A stretch of 64,000 bases of DNA from Ancylostoma caninum (Eukaryota > Nematoda > Chromadorea > Rhabditida > Ancylostomatidae): positions 2,170,001 through 2,234,000 of the forward strand of contig JBAJFG010000487.1 in NCBI GenBank assembly GCA_037903475.1, written 5' to 3'. The notes under the pieces are model-generated. The model was not told where the DNA came from and searched no databases. It saw nothing but the letters and a program-made list of their open reading frames with translations. This document shows, piece by piece, positions 33,984 to 45,400 of this stretch (within the stretch, counting starts at the first letter, position 1; every line of letters begins with the position of its first letter). The translations under genes were made by a program, and so were the position numbers.

Positions 33984-35030
33984 TAAGGTAACAAAAACGC
34001 TTTGTAGCTGCACAAGTTTGTTCTCGGATATGAACTTCTCTTTTATATGTGACCAGTAAAGGTGTGAAGACTGACCTTTCCATGAATTCCACACCTTGTT
34101 CACTCCTACGGATCCTATTCTGTGCCCGGTGGCATTAGCTAACACGAATCACTGGATTTTCACACCTACATTGGAGGTCAGAGTTCCAGAATGTATGCAT
34201 ATATATGTATATATATTCCTGCAACATTGCCACTCTCTGCTGCCTACACAGCTCTATTTTCCTCCTTCTGATATTACCTCTATTTACGAGAACCTTTAAC
34301 AATATATTTATCACAAACATTTACTGTACATGTTCAAACATTATTTATACATATTATACATTATGCATATGAATAGATTATCCAAATGGAAGTGAACTTC
34401 ATGCACATAACTTCACAGTCCAATCATTGCTGAAACATTCTAGCCATTCAAACAGGGTTCATGAACGTATACACTCATGACTACCTGCTTGAAATTGCCA
34501 GAAACAATCCAGCTTAGCATATAGAAAGCATGAATACAGCAGCTTTGTTAGAAAAGAACAGAATGATAGTACTTCCAGAATATAGTGACAATGACTGAAG
34601 TAGTAGTAGAATAAATAGCAGTAGTGAAATAAGTAGTAGTACTGGAATAGTAGTAGTGGAATAAAGTAAATTGGTAGTTGTGGAATAAAGCAGTCCCCAC
34701 ATTACGTAGCATTTCCGTGGAGGATATAGAGTCGTAGCGCATGCACATTTTCGAAAGTCCAGTGTATCCTGGAGAGCTCGTCCACATTTCTTCGCGCCTC
34801 GGCCTTAGCGGCGGCAGTGCACGCAGCGCAGCCGTCCCGCGTCTCCGCCCTGAAATTACTGTAGGATTACTGTAGGGTCCGAAAGGTCACGCAGCCAAAT
34901 CTTGCATCAGTTCGCTTTTAATTGTTTATCTTTATTATTATTCTTAACGCACTCGTCTTTATCCACCTGGTCCTTTGAAGTTCGCTGTACTTAGCCGCAT
35001 CTCTCAAGGCTGATTCAACTACTCGGGCTC

Positions 35031-35333
35031 CTCAGACAATTTTCCGGAAGGACCGCAGCAGAAAACCGGAAGAACCGACAGGTGACCTGCGGTCTTTCTG
35101 GTTTCCTGCTGCATTTCTTCCGAATAGCTGCTGCGGTTATTCCGAATAACTGCTGCGGTCCTCCCGAACGACTGCTGCGGTCCTTCCGAACCACTCCAAC
35201 GAGATTCGGAAGAACCGCAGCAGAAAACATTCTGCTGCGGTCCTTCCGAAAATTTTTATCTCTGCGTCTCTCGCTTGTTAATCACATGAGCGCGATCTCT
35301 TTCTGCTGCGGTCCTTCCGACAATTTGTCTGAG
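35031..35333. repeat. Inverted-repeat element with internal 17-mer array
   Basis: The outer arms are CTCAGACAATTTTCCGGAAG at the left and its near complement at 35300-35333. Inside, the word CTGCTGCGGTCCTTCCGAA or its complement recurs about seven times in both orientations. The structure is a cluster of nested hairpins, as in some foldback elements. Confidence 0.75.
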
Positions 35334-35634
35334 TCGACGAAAGCGGTTGTGATACGTCACGACCAGTCACCAAGCGGGTAGAACAGTTCACTTTTGTCTT
35401 GTGAAATTTTTCTGATGCTCCATCTGGTGATGGTAATGCTAGTAACACTAGCGCTAACCTCCACAAAGTATTCGGAATTTGATAGGGTTTTAAGAGGGTT
35501 ACTGGTTCAACCGCGGTGATAATTCTATGTCTGTCAACGATCTAAAAATGATGGAAGGACCTTAGAATTAGGAGAAATACATGAATTAAGCCTCCAAAAC
35601 TATTGCCGTGAGATCTCATTTTTTTTTTGGTCTA

Positions 35635-35865
35635 AAAAGTTATTCATGCTTGCGGCGCGTCAAAGTGTACGCGCCGATACACAGTGCAAAGGAGGGAGGT
35701 AGAAGACAAATCCTGGCAGGTCAGCACTGTTCCTAGTTTCGCCGTTGCGACTGCCGCGCGAACAAACCGCGTTTCCATTTTCGCCGCATTGGGTCGGCGC
35801 GAAAACTTCGTGGTGTTTTGTCTAGGCGCGTAAACTTTGACGCGCCGCAAGCATGAATAACTTTT
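35635..35865. mobile_element. 231-bp MITE with near-perfect 41-bp ends
   Basis: The left arm starts AAAAGTTATTCATGCTTGCG and runs to GTGTACGCGCC at 35675. The right arm is its complement with a single mismatch, ending at 35865. The interior is non-coding. Such conserved ends mean a young element. The target duplication is not clear; the flanks are TA/AA-rich. Confidence 0.85.
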
Positions 35866-36063
35866 AAACGTCTTATGCAGCATTGCGAGTGCGGCTACAA
35901 CTAATACTTTACCGCACGCGTTAATTGGTTACGCCAAGACTTGGCTGCATTGTGCAAATATGGACAGCTGAAGTTTCCTGTAGTTCCCGTGAATTACTAG
36001 ATAATTAACTTCTTTTGCACTCCCGTAAATCACTAGATAATCATCTTCTTTCCCATCGTTCAG

Positions 36064-39000
36064 GTTTTCGATTCACTGGAACAGCTACGGTCAGATGGTC
36101 ATTTGTGTGATGTGGAATTTCTTGTTGGAAACGAGACGATCTCTGCTCATAAGGTAAGCCAGGAACATTTATCAAAGAGATCGTTAGGCCTACAAAATGT
36201 GATGATCGTGTCAATTCGGAATACAGTTTTTTCATAATTCTGCTGCTGGAGTTCTTGTTCTCATTGCAAATAGCTAATACAATTTGTGGCTGCCCTCTTT
36301 AGAATTATTGCATCCATTCGGATACCCACTGAGTGTTAGGCGTTTCTCAAGTATCGCTCAGAATCCAGAATTTCCCGAGAAAGTCGCATTTCACAAAGAG
36401 GACTTTGCGCTGGAGGCCCTTGATTTTTTTTGTGCTAGGTCATCCTGTTCGTCATCTCAATTTCTGCAGATTGTTCTGGCAGCCTCTATTCCGTACTTCA
36501 AGGCCATGTTTACGACTGATATGTCGGAGGCGAGAAAGCATAGAATCCGCATACACAGTGAGTCTGGGCACTCTTAAATTAAATTACAAAATCTTCAACT
36601 AAATTATTAATTATTAAGGGTCTAGGAACAAATGTTACTCACCGTTTTTGAATGCTTTCAGTTATCTGTCCTGGATTCACTGGAAATTTCAGATATCGAC
36701 CACACTACTCTTAGGGACCTGATTTTGCTTATGTATGGTAATGAGTTGACGATCTCAAAAACAAATGTACAAGCAATAATGGTAGCTGCAAATTTTTTGC
36801 AGGTATTCTCATTCTGTAAAAAGAATAGATCGTGCTTGGAATCCGTTCGCTCGATCATTCTGATTCACATAATGGGATATGTGTCATCGTGAGGGAAAAC
36901 GGGGCGTGATACGGTTCTGCGATTGGTTCGTTCAAATCCTGCTCCCGCCCAGAACGGTTGCCTCGTTCCTTACCATGCAAAATTTGAATGCGACCGAGGA
37001 CGGGTTAATCATAGGTGGGCGGGGAGTCTCCGCCCCGTTTTCCCTCACGATGATACACACCCCACATAATACTGTCTTCAGATTCCTCACGTGACAGAAA
37101 AGTGTGCGTTTTTCATCGTTGAACATTTGTTGGATCATGCTAATGCACTCGTCGTTCGTAAACTTCTATCGACACTTGGGTGCAGGTTGGGTATATGTTC
37201 TCATCTATGTTGGCATCTATGTGTTCTGAAACACATTTCAGCTCTGCTGTAATCATTGTTGACACCCTCATTGAGGAAAATTTCGAACTCATCTGTAGAT
37301 CCGAAGGACTCGTCGAGCTCGATCTGGAAGAAGTTGTCGAGTTACTCTCCAAAGATGGGTTGCGGGTTGAGAAGGAGGAACAGGTCTTCGGGGCGGCCAT
37401 GCGTTGGATTGAACACTCTTCGAGTAGAGTTAAGCACATCGCCCGGTAAGGTATCCTAAGACCTTCATTTACTACCGTCGATGAATCAGATGCCGTTATC
37501 CCACGCTGCATATTACCCCATTTATTTTATTAATTTTGAGGTAGCACTTACAGAAATGTTTGTTGAGTTTTTTCTCTCGTCGAACCCACGTATGATGCTG
37601 AGATTGCACGGTCGGTCACTTGTGGAGGAAAGTTGTGAGCTGGGTCGTCCCCTTAGCTAGTTCCCCACATCATCAGCTGCGGCGTTTAACGACCAGCCGC
37701 CTGCACAGAGCCTCGTCATTGCGCTGCTCCTAGTATGTTCCAGGCGCGACAGTAGTTGACATCCGTGCGGTAGCCTGCTTTTGTCTTATTCTGCTCCAAC
37801 TGCTGCACTCTTTCTTGCTTTTGTTTTCCCTCTGCTGCCTCCCCAACTGTCATCCATGGTGAAACGGGGGACACATGGTTAGTTTCGTGGGAAGGTTTTT
37901 AGTTGTGCCGTAGGGGAAAGAGAACGCGCAAAGGAATGTGGAAGTTGGATTGACACGCGAGAAAGGAAAGCACGCTTTTATACTCAACTATCACCTCCCT
38001 TAAAACGGATCATGCTAGTCTCGCTCGCACTAGACAGGCTCTGGGTACATGTAGACTGTAACTATTTTTCTGTTTGTTCACAAAGTTGGTTATATTTTTC
38101 AGTATGGAGTTTCAGCGTTTTGTCTTGTGTTCGTTTGCACCTGCTCGAAACGGAGTTTTTCTTTGACAACGTTGTAAATAACCCATCCATTAAAAACAGT
38201 GCGTCGTGTCGCAATATTGTAGGTCTTCTTTTGCATCTGATAGCAGTGACAGTTCATATATTCTTTCAAAAAATCGCATCATCCCAGGTGGAGGCAGTGA
38301 CAGCCTGTTTCCTTGTCCCTCAACGAGAGCTGCGATCTCCATTCTATGTTGTTAAGCGACGTCGTTGTTGGCGCTGGAACATCTTCCGCGCAGGTGGGTT
38401 GGTTGTTTTACTTCGGCCAAGCAGTAAATTTCTTTTTTCCTAAAACTTTGTTTTTATACGGGGGTGTGTTTCCCCGTCACAAAATAAATGAGTAAATAGT
38501 CAAAACTGTCTTAAAATCCCAACGGCTTTTACTTTCTGGCGGGGAATTCATGGAAGTTGCTCATCTTTTAAAATTTTATCTGTAATTCTATGTTTCCACG
38601 CAGGTGGCAAGAGAAATGGAGAATGCATTTCTGATGTGGAGAGGTACGATCCACAGGAGAAAAAGTGGAGTTTCGTGCAGCCGATGAGAAGAGGGCGGCA
38701 GAATCACTGTTTGGCTGTGAATGGTGGGAAAGTGAGTCCTTTTATTTGAAAAAAAAAATTCCTCGGAGAGTGAATATGAGGAAATTTGCTGGAGGATGTA
38801 TTGATTCTTTTTGAAGGGAGAATTGTTCCCGGGCCTGGGGAGAACTAAGGTGGTACTTCCGTAAGAATTCGATACATCCGCAACGTAGACAGTACGTAAG
38901 GGCCTGTAGAAAAAGCTCGATTTCCGGAATATTCCACTCTCTAGCATTATCTCCTTTCTCTATATCATGGTCCACCATTATACCTAGCTATATTAGTGGT

Positions 39001-40591
39001 CTTGTTACTACATAGTGGTAGCGATATGAAGAGAGAGAGGGAACAAGCGTGCATAGCATAAATCGGCTTCACCAGGAGCGTCACTAGGAATCTCAGGTTC
39101 ATACTGCTTTTCTAAGATACATATAAGAACCATAAGAGGCTAGACCTTCAGCCTAATTAATTAGCTGACGGGAGCTTTGAGAAAGCTCAATCCAACCGCC
39201 TTGTTTGTTTACCTGTGTATTACTTCTTGTTTGAGATTTACGCCATTGGTGGGCAGGGTAAATGTGCAAGCGCCCTTCGTGAAGTGGAATTTTATGACGT
39301 CGATAGGGACGTCTGGATAGAGGTATGTCTTTCAAAGCTTTTTACACTTGCCAAAGAATCTTCGTTACTCATATGCCTTACAATAATACATAATGTTTTA
39401 GACACCTGGTTTAGTCCCATGTTTTAACTTGCTTCTACTCCACGTTTCTAGGTTGCTCCAATGATGCAGAAACGCTACGGTGCAGCTGCTGTTTTTCTCG
39501 ATAACAGGTTGTACGTATGTGGAGGGCATAATGGATTTTCGTACCTCGCCTGTGTGGAGGTACCTTTTTTCTGGCATGGACATATGATTGGTCCCGTATA
39601 TCCTCCTATTTGTCTTCTACCTATCTTCCCTTTCATTTGAGCTTTGATTTTAACCATTCGAAAACTTCAATTGATTTTCGTAGGTATACAATCCCGAGAG
39701 CAACTCATGGACTGCCGGTGTTCCAATGAATGAACGACGGTTCCAAGCGGAGGCGGTCGTTCTTGATGGGCATATCTATGGTGGACATTCATATGAAGCT
39801 TACTGATATCGATAGTATAATTATAGGGCGATTTGAAATGCTCACCCTCTCTCCCTAATTCGCCAACTAGGCAGATTTATTGTGGGTTTTCAAGAAACGC
39901 TTAGGGATGGTGAGCTCTTCAGACACGCACTCTTTCTAGATACAAACTCTCATTTCATTGGCGATAAGGAATAGAGGTACCCAAGTTGACCACGGCTATC
40001 GCCTTATCGTGCAAAATCGCCGTTGATATCATAAATTTTTTGGGCATGGCAGCTCCCACCGCCAGTGATTCTGTTACATTACCATGGTTTCTTTTTTAAA
40101 ATTCATTTTTATCTAGTGATGGGTGGTCAAAACGACTCCTTTGGGCTCCGTTCCGTTGAGAGGTTTTCTCCGGAAAATGGCCAGTGGGAGGATATCCCTG
40201 ATATGATTGTAAGACGGTGGTCCTTCGGAGCGTGTGCCATGAACAGCAAGATCTTCGTTTGCGGAGGGTGAGTACTACCACAAGACTTCCTACACTAAGG
40301 TGCATTCAAAGTGAGAAATTTCTAGGTGGAATGGAACAAATTATATGAGAGATGTTGAATGTTTCGACCCGCCAACTATGACGTGGTCACCTCTTCCACC
40401 TATGCCCGTTGCGACGGGTAGTTCTGCACTTGCGTCGCCTAACAATCGAATTTACATCATAGGAGGGTATGTTTTAGATATTTCTTTAGCTATGGTTCCC
40501 TATAAGACGTCTCTGTTCCAGTGTTACCTCTGAAACCTCACGTCAACTTCAAGTGTACTATGAGAAAACACAGACATGGAGACTGGAATAA
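36064..40591 (+). CDS. BTB-BACK-Kelch protein, KLHL18 type (first exon missing)
   Basis: Fourteen exons join in phase: 36064-36153, 36470-36557, 36693-36802, 37082-37185, 37242-37445, 38116-38218, 38288-38393, 38604-38731, 39236-39322, 39452-39559, 39684-39780, 40117-40267, 40326-40466 and 40522-40591 (1587 nt, 528 residues). The BTB domain has SDGHLCDVEFLVG and IVLAASIPYFKAMFTTDM. The latter is nearly the KLHL18 sequence. The BACK domain covers TEKCAFFIVEHLL to EEQVFGAAMRWIEH. Six Kelch blades follow, each with a Gly-Gly start and a closing Trp (for example GGHNGFSYLACVEVYNPESN). KLHL18-class proteins are substrate adaptors of cullin-3 ubiquitin ligases; the BTB binds cullin-3 and the propeller binds the substrate. 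About 30-40 N-terminal residues are missing compared with the family. The acceptor of the 39236 exon (TTTGAG) is weak. A MITE sits in the intron before 37082. Confidence 0.88.
36881..37058. mobile_element. MITE inside an intron of the Kelch gene
   Basis: Its inverted ends are about 25 bp: TCATCGTGAGGGAAAACGGG at the left and the complement at 37031-37058, with a 3-nt indel at the tip. The interior contains GCGATTGG. It leaves only about 25 bp before the next exon at 37082, yet the TTCAG acceptor is intact. Confidence 0.8.
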
Positions 40592-41028
40592 GACTGATTC
40601 GGAGTTGTAGTTTTGATCTTGGTAACTGTGAGTTATTTCCTCTAAAGCTCAACTACTAAGAGGTATCGCAGAATCGTGAAGATGTCTTACTTTTTGTTGT
40701 ATTTACAGGTACTTGTTTTGTACATAGCTTTCCTATGCGGAGATCCTTATACTTTAGTTTGAAGTTTCTCCTCAAACTGCTTACGTTTGTATGCTCATAA
40801 CCGTTATTTCCACTAATTTTCATTATTTCACAACATTAAGTGTTCCCATAACATATTCATTCTTGGTCCTTATTAATTAACTTTATAAATCTCATGAAGA
40901 TGAAGAGTTGAGTGTTCTTCTCTCAGTCTCTCCCGAATCCTACTGCGCCCATGCTCTGACAAGGATTGAAATTGCTGGCGATGAGGTATTGGCTTATTTT
41001 GCTATTCAACTTGAGCTAGAACTAATGA
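40592..41028. other. 3' flank of the Kelch gene
   Basis: AT-rich, no AATAAA within the first 100 bp and no further exon. The mariner relic begins at 41029. Confidence 0.45.
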
Positions 41029-41809
41029 TTAGGTTGGTCCGAAAGTTTTGCACCAAGATATCTTTTAGGATTTAGAATTTCATAGACTTTGAATCAAAAT
41101 GCCACTTCATGTAAACTGTAGGATACACCTGGCTGCAGCCGTGCAATAATCGCCAGACATCTGGAAGCGCTGGTTTACAGAAAATTGATGGCGGGTTGGG
41201 TCCAGACTTCGGCAAAGACTTGACTCAAGGCAAGCGCGGCTTTGTAAGCGATGAGGTGAGCAAAAGGGACTTCGTACCTGGGACTTGGGACCTGGTTGAA
41301 TACTTATCCACTTCTTTGGAAATAAGAGCAAAGAAAGGAGATTGAATCTAAGAATTTTTCTTTCATCAATTCTATTAATTCTGACTGAAATAAGAGTTAA
41401 ATTAATATTTGTTTTAGAAATTACACTTGAAAAAATACCCAGTAGTACCCACAGCATCGTTGGTACTGAACGGATCCTGCTCAAATTTTACAGTAAGATC
41501 AATCGATCAACCACAATCTGCTTATTCTCCTGACTTATGCCCATCCGAATACCACTTGCTCGGAGCCCTGAGGCTGCATCGACGAGAAAATAAATTCGGT
41601 GATTGGACCAAACCGAAATGTGAGATTTGAAGCTTCTTAGACTCGCAGCTGCCAGAATTCTTGACTTCTGGAGCTGATTCTCTAATGAAGCTTTGGCCAT
41701 ACCTTGTGGACCATGAAGGTTACTATTTTGTTGATTGATATCTGTTCGCAATGAACTCAACATTCTTTGAAAAAATGGAATTAGGCGCAATGCTTTCGGA
41801 CCTACCGAA
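41029..41809 (+). mobile_element. Decayed mariner element
   Basis: The ends are inverted: TTAGGTTGGTCCGAAAG at 41029 and, at the right, the complement of TTCGGTAGGTCCGAAAG ending at 41809. Plus-strand remnants of the transposase can be read. YSPDLCPSEYHLLG near 41520 is the block with the third catalytic Asp of mariner (usually HSPDLAPSDYHLF). FLDSQLPEFLTSGADSLMKL to GYYFVD near 41635-41740 is the C-terminus. The two pieces are in different frames and the N-terminal half is largely gone. At 781 bp it is well below the usual 1.2-1.3 kb. Confidence 0.8.
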
Positions 41810-42419
41810 TAAAGGAGGCTAAGGCGCTGGCTTGGAAACAGATTTCTTGTGGGCTAAGGAAAGTTTTTTTTTTCAGAACATTGTGGAGATTCATAGTAAA
41901 TGCTCTGATATTGAAGAAAAATGCATTCATTTGAGGGCAGAAACAATATTCCCTGATGGTGGAATGATGAACAACAAAAACGGGAACATAGCTAATTTTC
42001 TGTCTGCCATGAAATAAAATACCATCAATGTGACGATGAAACCAGCTGACTGAACCATAAATATATCTTTTTATTTTCATTTTTTCGTGGTATTTCTTAT
42101 TGAAAAGGTGAAACAACAACAAAACATTGTATAGTACACGTATGCTACTGGGGTTGGATCCATTTCCACAGTGTCGATCTTTCAGCTGGTGCATGATTTT
42201 CTACGTCACCTCCATTAGCATTATAAACGGAAAAACAAAAATTGCTTGGTCATCGGCCATAAAATCAGAAAATCAATAAATCAGATTGCGGACGACTCAA
42301 AAAATTGGTATGTCGGTTGTGTGGTGAATTGACGCTGCGTTACGACCGTTTCAGCCGGGCGCACAGTGCGTTCCTGAAATCAATTTATCGATTAGTGAAC
42401 GGCCCTGTGTATTGGGAGA
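41810..42419. other. Spacer, no gene recognised
   Basis: AT-rich sequence between the mariner relic and the 3' end of the minus-strand membrane-protein gene. It includes poly(A)-like and TTTATTTTCATTTTTTC tracts only. Confidence 0.45.
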
Positions 42420-45400
42420 TTATACCTCGTATAAGGTTGGCTCTACGCGACGTTGTTCACGCAAATATGCAGGCCTATCATCGAATGTGTCCAAGAAATC
42501 TGCCCGCAGTGGTTCCTTCTCGGGCCTGGAAATATCGATTGATTGTGGGCGGGGCAATACGTTTACAAATAATATCGTACATAGCGCTTGCAGCCTGCCA
42601 TGACCGCCTTTTCGTTTCGGTCGTCGTTTGTATGGACGCTATTCTTCCCTGAAACAACTTGGTCAACTAACACATTTACACGGATGGGCGGAGCTTACCT
42701 TCTCCAGTTGTCGTCGTGCATGCTCTTGCTGTTTCTTTCTGCGTATATTCCACAATATACAGAATATTATCATGAACATCATTACGAATCCTGAAAAAAG
42801 GGTTACGGTAGTGTAAATGATTTTTTATAGGACCTGCCAGGGCAAAGTGACCAACCAAATATAGATAACAACGCAGTCATCCACTTCAGAGCGTATTCAA
42901 GATTTCGATCTGCAAAAATCTTGCACTTTTTGAGATCAATCAATTATCGACTAGTTCCCACCTCGACACCATGCCCACCAGCCGGGTGACCACGTTCCGT
43001 TTCGACAAGTGCGTTCAATGTCGCCGTGGATGAAATATTTGGGCTTGCATGAGAACGTTACGGTATCTCCTTCAAGGTAGTTGGCAGCCGGCGGTGTTTT
43101 TATAACACCTTCCTTTTTGAGCAGTGGCCCGCAGGAGATCACTGTATCAGAGTGGAGATTATCGATCAATCTCATGACAGAAAGGAAAGAGTGGAAAATC
43201 TGGCCGATATAATAAGTAAAATCACCAACGAAGCTATTTGATGCTTTTATGATTATATTTGGAAGTATGAGTGGTATTGATTTATTGATTGATTGCACTT
43301 ACGTTGCTTTGAGCCACTCTTTTGCATTGCGAAGAAGTTCTTCTGCTTCCTGAGTGTAGTTAGACCAACCTCTTTTCTCCCAGTCATCATATAATCGTAT
43401 TCACATTGTGGTATGCCTTGACATGTGCTGGTTACCTGTAAATGTATGCGGCTGACGTGTCGAAACATGGTGTCACAAAAGTTTGGCACTAATCAATATT
43501 TGGGTCTCAACTGGAACTTAATCGTTTTTCACCGCTTAACAGTTTTCTTTTAAAAACGTACAAAGTAGTTAGGAATAGCGGAAACTTCTTTACCGAAGAG
43601 TGATTGTCTGCGCATTAGAGACGCAGAGGAAAAATGTTAAGGCCTACATAAATAGTGATCACAGTATATTATCGAAATGTTCGTACACACGTTGCAATAT
43701 TTTTTCTCGTCTTATTCGGATCATTACAGTTCCGGCCAATCACTCTTGCATCACAGAATACCGCCCATCTGGTCTGCCGTGTCGCACCAACTACGCGGCG
43801 CAACCTTGTTGATACTGATGTTTTCTTAACCGTGGCACGGTTTTTCTGTATGTATTTGCTTACATTTCTGAGTGCTTGGTCAGCATATCACCGAATATAA
43901 GCAAAACACCAATGCCGGCAACGCCTGACTACCACAGCGCCCGGCTGGCCTGCCGCAGCGCGTAAGTAGTGCGGCGCGGCAGACCAGATGGGCGGCATGT
44001 GATGCAAAAATGGATGATCGCCACTTTATGTAATAACGCTTCATCTAGTGCATCAAAAATGACTAGAGGCGCAGAAGAAAAAATTAACCGGGAAAAAATA
44101 ATATAATGAGCAACATCTTATAAGTAAATTACCTGCTCCATTGTGAACACTCTGGAAGCGTTCAAATCGAGGAACTGTGGCCAGAAAACTGGTGTGTAGT
44201 CCGTAGACGCGAACAATAGCGGATTATAAATCGGCTTGAACTGTTCGCTGAACAGCACACTGCCGATTTTGTCGTTCTTCCCGTCAACCCTCCCTTAAAC
44301 ACATCATTTATAGTCGAAGTCAAAGACGCAGAAGAGTGCCTGGCTGTCTGCGCTCTGATCACAACTCACATGTCACTCCAAATTGTTCATATATCATCTG
44401 CGTTGTACTTGCTGTAAATGTGTCGCCCGTGGATCGAGTCACCTGTCCGGTCGATGATGTTAGATCGTCATTTGGATCATTGTTGTACACGCCTGGAACC
44501 ATGACCGCGCTTTAGGAACAAGCGGGCGACGCGAGCGGTGTCGCGCGACAAGAGGCGGCAATGATAGCCCTAACCTAATAGTCCTAACGTCGTATAGCAT
44601 CGATTCGTTCCATCCATCGTATTTAACGACGACGACGCGGTGACACCGGGCTGAAAACGTTGCAGTTCCCCCGTGACGTCATCAGCTCCTACGAAACGAC
44701 CGTACCTTGCACGTAGTGTTGTAGCTCGGTGGTAGAGACACCATCACATCGAGCATACCGTAACTCTCATGCACACGGATCCCTAGCCCCGATTTCATCA
44801 TAATGATAATCTCAGACTGGTTCATATTCTGCAGTGGATTGCGTAGATCGACGTCTGAAATCAGCTGATAATGATGGCCAGGTGTCTGTGGTGCATTTGC
44901 GGACTCACTCTTGAACTGTTGGTGTTTCCAATGTGGCTTGTCGAAGAAGCGTCGAACACCGTCAACGTAGACGTCAGTACGGTAGCGCCATCGTCGCATC
45001 GGCTTCCGGGCGAACACCTTGAAATTCGTGAGATACGGTAGAAGAAGTGACAACTACCCTGTCACTGTATACCTGTACTATGGCACTGTCATTCTCCTGC
45101 ACCGCGATACCGGTGATTACTGTAGCATTCACGTGTGAGTGCCCTGAAAAGCAACGGTTCTTCGAGATCTGGACAATTGCGGGTTACGGTACTCACATAA
45201 AGTGTCATCTGGTTGTTCGAGCCGCACTTGCACCATCAACTTATGCGTAGGATCATCGCTCATCACCAGCACGAAGTAGCCTTTTCCAGGAAACGTGTAC
45301 TTAACGCCGTCGAATGTCACGACATGCGGCTCACCGTACATGTACCTGAAATAGGTGAGAGCCACGGATTACGGTAGTCATACGTACAGGTAGATATAGG

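Larger units (their letters stand above)
33984..36063. other. Stretch between MULE gene and Kelch gene
   Basis: Apart from the inverted-repeat elements at 35031 and 35635 and a short TA-rich tract near 34200, nothing is recognised. The missing first coding exon of the Kelch gene must lie here or further upstream. No ATG-plus-donor candidate was convincing. Confidence 0.4.

Noticed and set aside
36658..36692. Alternative acceptor GCTTTCAG at 36660 for the third supported exon of the Kelch gene
   Set aside because: It breaks the reading frame. The acceptor AAATTTCAG at 36692 keeps the BTB helix sequence in phase.
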